This document shows positions 29,350 to 31,458 of a DNA stretch of 31,458 nucleotides, piece by piece. Numbering within the stretch: the stretch's first letter is position 1; every line of letters begins with the position of its first letter. A program made the position numbers and the translations under genes. The stretch is taken from the IMG/VR virus record IMGVR_UViG_3300041405_000259, positions 1-31,458 of that record, one strand, 5' to 3'. Source of the DNA: a virus. The notes under the pieces are model-generated. The model made no database searches. It worked only from the letters and a program-made list of their open reading frames with translations, and was not told the DNA's origin.

Positions 29350-29620
29350 CTTCGGGGCGTTGAACTTCCGGGCCGCATCACTCCCTAGAGGCTCAAAACG
29401 TGCCCAAGCCGGGTTCTACGGTACCTCACTCAGAATCTGTGCAACACCATGAAACATGCACTCTGACCTGCACTTATACCCTTAATACATACTTTTCTAC
29501 AAGTATTAAACAATGAAACATATAAGGGGTAGAGGGGTGCATGTCTCAGATAGTGAGACAAATCCGTTGAAGAGCACCCTGTTGCAAAGGGGTAGGTTCG
29601 GCATGATGTACACTCAAGAC
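29350..29620. other. AT-rich divergent region, candidate replication origin and control region
   Basis: No gene is seen in this stretch between the leftward primase gene and the rightward genes. It is far richer in AT than its surroundings at 29.44-29.53 kb. It holds two pairs of direct repeats: ATGAAACAT at 29449-29457 and 29513-29521, and AAGGGGTAG at 29524-29532 and 29587-29595. It also has an inverted repeat TTAATAC/GTATTAA (29482-29509) with an inner ATACTT/AAGTAT, and a 6-bp dyad GTCTCA-GATAG-TGAGAC (29543-29559). An AT-rich tract with repeats next to the initiator-type gene fits an origin; the dyads fit operator sites. Confidence 0.5.
29609..29614 (+). promoter_or_regulatory. -10 element, leaderless rightward gene
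   Basis: TACACT is followed by CAAGAC and ATG 29621. It is the first rightward promoter candidate after the repeat region. A -35 is not clear. Confidence 0.45.
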
Positions 29621-30034
29621 ATGTCTACCCACCCCTTCGCTATCGGCGACACCTTCGGCTCCCTGACCATCGAGAAACTGGTCGGCCGCAAGTCGGCCAT
29701 GGCCCGCTGCACCTGTGGCGGGCTCCGCTCGTGCTCGGCGTCCGAGCTCCTCTCCGGCCGGCTCAAGTCCTGCGGCTGCAGGCAATGGATCGACCGGCCG
29801 CACCCCATTAAGAACCTCGCCGGCCAGCGCTTCGGCCAGTGGACGGCGCGACATGCGCTCGATCGCGCGGTCGGCGACCCGACGTACTGGCGCTGCATCT
29901 GCTCCTGTGGGCGCGAGGGCAAGGTTCGCGTCGAGGCACTCCTCTCAGGCAAGTCTCGTCGCTGTCGATCCTGCGCCGGCAGGGCCTCCCATCACTCGCG
30001 CGCGCGTCGGGAGGAGAAGAATGCTCGCCGTTGA
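29621..30034 (+). CDS. Protein with two zinc-ribbon modules
   Basis: This 137-residue protein has two copies of a module found at the front of many phage HNH/AP2 proteins. The first reads GDTFGSLTIEKL, then C30-x-C32, then SELLSGRLKSCGC with C51 and C53. The second reads GQRFGQWTARHAL, then C92/C94/C96, then EALLSGKSRRCRSC with C115 and C118. The end is very basic (SHHSRARREEKNARR). There is no nuclease core, unlike the related protein at 30929. It probably binds DNA. I start it at ATG 29621, because the -10 element and the first module begin there; the frame upstream to 29513 runs through the control repeats. Confidence 0.65.
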   Translation: MSTHPFAIGDTFGSLTIEKLVGRKSAMARCTCGGLRSCSASELLSGRLKSCGCRQWIDRPHPIKNLAGQRFGQWTARHALDRAVGDPTYWRCICSCGREGKVRVEALLSGKSRRCRSCAGRASHHSRARREEKNARR

Positions 30035-30060
30035 CGCCGGGCGGGGCGGCGACGTACGCT
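30031..30060 (+). promoter_or_regulatory. Promoter of the small rightward operon
   Basis: TTGACG (30031-30036) and TACGCT (30055-30060) are 18 bases apart, and the ATG at 30067 begins 6 bases later. The -35 overlaps the stop codon of the previous gene. It is the best-formed leaderless promoter in the window. Confidence 0.65.
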
Positions 30061-30066
30061 GAGCGC

Positions 30067-30369
30067 ATGACAGACTCCCTTCGCGCGGAGGTCGACCGCA
30101 TCATCGACCAGCACTTCGAGCCATCGGTGATGGGCCGGATCCAAGTGGTGGACGAGCTCATGGAGGTGATCAAGGTCGAGACCCTCCGGGCCGCGGAGGT
30201 GGAGGTGGCCCGGATGCTCGAGTCCCAGAAGCCCAGGCGGGGCCCCGAGCCGATTGCCCTCAAGGGGGCGCCGGTCAACGTCGTGTTCACCGGCTCGCCG
30301 ACCCCGCCGGCGGCGGTCCTCGTCGAAGAGGTGCGCATCGCCCAGCAGCGCGCACACGGGGGGTGGTGA
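30067..30369 (+). CDS. Unknown 100-residue protein
   Basis: The first half is helical and acidic (LRAEVDRIIDQHF, MGRIQVVDELMEVIKVETLRAAEVEVARML), with a possible short coiled coil. A basic link (SQKPRRGPEP) and a beta-like end with VNVVFTGSPTPPAAVLVEEV follow. It starts at ATG 30067, exactly 6 bases after a well-formed -10, and its stop overlaps the GTG of the next gene (GTGA). It is first of a three-gene unit. I recognise no family; a DNA-linked or regulatory role is only a guess. Confidence 0.62.
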   Translation: MTDSLRAEVDRIIDQHFEPSVMGRIQVVDELMEVIKVETLRAAEVEVARMLESQKPRRGPEPIALKGAPVNVVFTGSPTPPAAVLVEEVRIAQQRAHGGW

Positions 30370-30734
30370 CGATGGCGCACACCCCCAAGACCATCAAGGT
30401 CGACATGAGCGCCATCTGGACCCTGCCGCCCGAGCCGCCCGAGTTCGGCATCCGCTTCACGCCGGCGGCCCGGCGCCGGATCGTCGAGGCACTGAAGACG
30501 ACCGAGCTCCAGTGGCTCAGCAACGACAGCATCGAGGCGATCCTCGGTGCGTACGCCGACGACCCCGACGACCCGGATTGGCGGATCATCGAGGAGGCCC
30601 TCACTGAGCTCCTGATGCCGCCGGTGCGCTACGTCGCCGGCCTGCCTGAGGCCCTCTGTCACGCCCCGGGTTGCCCGAGCGCCAAGATGCCGGGCGACTA
30701 CCTCTGCTCGGAGCACCGGGTGGCGGACGAGTGA
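30366..30734 (+). CDS. Unknown protein with C-terminal zinc motif
   Basis: This 122-residue protein starts at GTG 30366, overlapping the stop of the gene before; ATG 30372 is another option. The middle is helical (FTPAARRRIVEALKTTELQWLSNDSIEAILGAYADD). The end has C98, C103, C114 and H117 in the pattern CHAPGC...YLCSEH, which is common in small phage zinc proteins. The stop overlaps the next GTG (GTGA). The role is unknown; nucleic-acid binding is plausible. Confidence 0.68.
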   Translation: MTMAHTPKTIKVDMSAIWTLPPEPPEFGIRFTPAARRRIVEALKTTELQWLSNDSIEAILGAYADDPDDPDWRIIEEALTELLMPPVRYVAGLPEALCHAPGCPSAKMPGDYLCSEHRVADE

Positions 30735-30829
30735 GCACCTTGACGAACTGCTCGTGCCCACCGGCCTTCGCCGGACAGCCGCGGCGCCACCGGGAGGACT
30801 GCCCCTTCCGGGCCTCGATCAGCCGCTGA
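30731..30829 (+). CDS. 32-residue cysteine-containing peptide
   Basis: The frame MSTLTNCSCPPAFAGQPRRH continues to a total of 32 residues. It has C7, C9, H20 and C24, a possible single zinc site, and a basic end. Its GTG overlaps the upstream stop as GTGA, the third such joint in this unit, and a terminator lies 34 bases after its stop. Both facts support translation, but the length is small and no family is known. Confidence 0.45.
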   Translation: MSTLTNCSCPPAFAGQPRRHREDCPFRASISR

Positions 30830-30835
30830 CCCACC

Positions 30836-30855
30836 GTCTCCAACATGCTGGAGAC
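30836..30855 (+). other. Small hairpin ahead of the terminator
   Basis: A perfect 7-bp stem GTCTCCA / TGGAGAC with loop ACATGC lies between the 32-residue gene and the terminator. It may stabilise the mRNA end or form a double terminator. Confidence 0.35.
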
Positions 30856-30862
30856 CCCGGAT

Positions 30863-30897
30863 TAAGCCCCCGTGACCACCCTGGCCGCGGGGGCTTA
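30863..30897 (+). terminator. Terminator of the small rightward operon
   Basis: A perfect 10-bp stem TAAGCCCCCG / CGGGGGCTTA is followed by TCTGCTATT. It separates the three-gene unit from the HNH gene, which has its own promoter candidate. Confidence 0.65.
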
Positions 30898-30913
30898 TCT
30901 GCTATTGGCGTCA

Positions 30914-30922
30914 TGCTATTGT
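30914..30922 (+). promoter_or_regulatory. Extended -10 promoter for HNH gene
   Basis: TGCTATTGT is followed by TAACTC and ATG 30929, again a 6-base spacing fitting a leaderless message. It directly follows the terminator. Confidence 0.5.
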
Positions 30923-30928
30923 TAACTC

Positions 30929-31405
30929 ATGCCGCCACTCAAGTACGACCTCACCGGCCAGTCATTCGGCCTGCTCACAGCCCTCCACCACGTCCGCTCG
31001 GGCGACTGGCTCGTCAGGTGTGAGTGCGGCACCGAGAAGGTCGTGATGGGCCAGAATCTCCGCACGGGTCAAGTCAAGTCATGCGGATGCCTTCGGGGTC
31101 GACGGCCCACAATGGGATCGGGAACGCGCTCGACCCGATGGAAGGGCGACAGCATCTCCTACTCCACTGCCCACAGGCGGGTCGCCGCCAAGCGCGGTCC
31201 GGCCCGAGAGCACCCCTGCTCCGGCTGCGGGGGCGAGGCCCAGTCGTGGGCCTATCGAGGCGGATCCGACAAGGAGCTCACCGAGGACCGCGGTCCCAAG
31301 GCGCTAATTAAGCGGGTCGTGCGCTACTCCCCCGACCCTGGCGACTACGACCCGATGTGCTGGGCTTGCCACGTCCGCAAGGATCTGGCGCAGGGTGTTT
31401 CTTGA
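30929..31405 (+). CDS. HNH-like nuclease with N-terminal zinc module
   Basis: This 158-residue protein begins with the same module as the protein at 29621: LTGQSFGLLTALHHV, C31-x-C33, then NLRTGQVKSCGC with C52 and C54. After a basic link (GTRSTRWKGDSISYSTAHRRVAAKRG) comes an HNH-like core: C97-x-x-C100, SWAY (106-109), then YDPMC144-WAC147-H148. This core matches the protein at 9197-9556. It probably cuts DNA, as a homing-type endonuclease or a packaging helper. It has its own leaderless promoter candidate. Confidence 0.75.
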   Translation: MPPLKYDLTGQSFGLLTALHHVRSGDWLVRCECGTEKVVMGQNLRTGQVKSCGCLRGRRPTMGSGTRSTRWKGDSISYSTAHRRVAAKRGPAREHPCSGCGGEAQSWAYRGGSDKELTEDRGPKALIKRVVRYSPDPGDYDPMCWACHVRKDLAQGVS

Positions 31406-31458
31406 CGTCAAGACTCTTGAGGCCAGTACTTTGTATCCCGTACAGGATCTTTTTGGTT
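31406..31458 (+). other. Right end, AT-richer tail
   Basis: No gene is seen. A weak ATCC-CGTACA-GGAT hairpin followed by CTTTTT could be a rho-independent terminator for the HNH gene. The window ends here. Confidence 0.35.

Noticed and set aside
29808-30761. 317-codon leftward frame across the rightward small genes
   Set aside because: It is Arg/Ser-rich without motifs, while the plus strand shows zinc motifs, GTGA joints, a promoter and a terminator.

Overview
The window is about 31.5 kb of GC-rich DNA carrying most of the structural, packaging and replication genes of a tailed dsDNA phage with a long non-contractile tail (siphovirus). It could be a free phage or a prophage; no integrase, repressor or host gene is visible. 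High GC, frequent GTG starts, AGGAGG ribosome binding sites, probable leaderless genes and the protein families (P22-like coat, MuF-like head protein, ReqiPepy6 Gp37-like baseplate protein, primase-polymerase/D5 helicase) point to an actinobacterial host. The host genus cannot be read from the sequence.

Layout. One long leftward block runs from 29.26 kb to the left edge. It starts with replication genes (primase-polymerase/SF3 helicase, a small unknown protein, a DinG/XPD-like Fe-S helicase) and two zinc-binding small proteins. Packaging follows: terminase small subunit, a 41-residue one-helix membrane protein, terminase large subunit. Next come an amidase with a nuclease-like C-terminal domain, portal, MuF-like protein, scaffold and major capsid protein. 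A 0.6-kb RNA cluster at 14.8-15.3 kb holds tRNA-Asn, tRNA-Lys, tRNA-like repeats, a tRNA-Trp-like gene and a small RNA with tmRNA ends. After it come a 43-residue coiled-coil protein, head-tail connectors, a LamG-PKD-tail terminator fusion, major tail protein, two related tail assembly chaperones, an HNH protein, a 1,543-residue tape measure protein with an M23-like domain, distal tail protein, a minor tail protein, baseplate hub and an open-ended tail tip gene.

An AT-rich 360-bp region at 29.26-29.62 kb with short direct and inverted repeats separates this block from a rightward set of small genes (29.62-31.4 kb), mostly zinc-binding proteins and a second HNH nuclease. This divergent region is the best candidate for a control region and replication origin.

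Expression. Many gaps carry a GC-rich hairpin followed by a -10 element of the form TGCTANNNT, so the late region looks like a chain of terminator-promoter units. At least seven genes have TANNNT placed 6-7 bases before the ATG, as expected for leaderless mRNAs. Inside the units, genes are coupled by ATGA, GTGA or TGATG overlaps.

The most unusual items are the 80-nt tmRNA-like RNA that keeps the alanine-accepting end but has no mRNA domain, the LamG-PKD extension on a tail terminator, the amidase-EEP fusion, and the 66-nt-period tRNA-like repeat. Functions are assigned from motifs read by eye; no database search was run.
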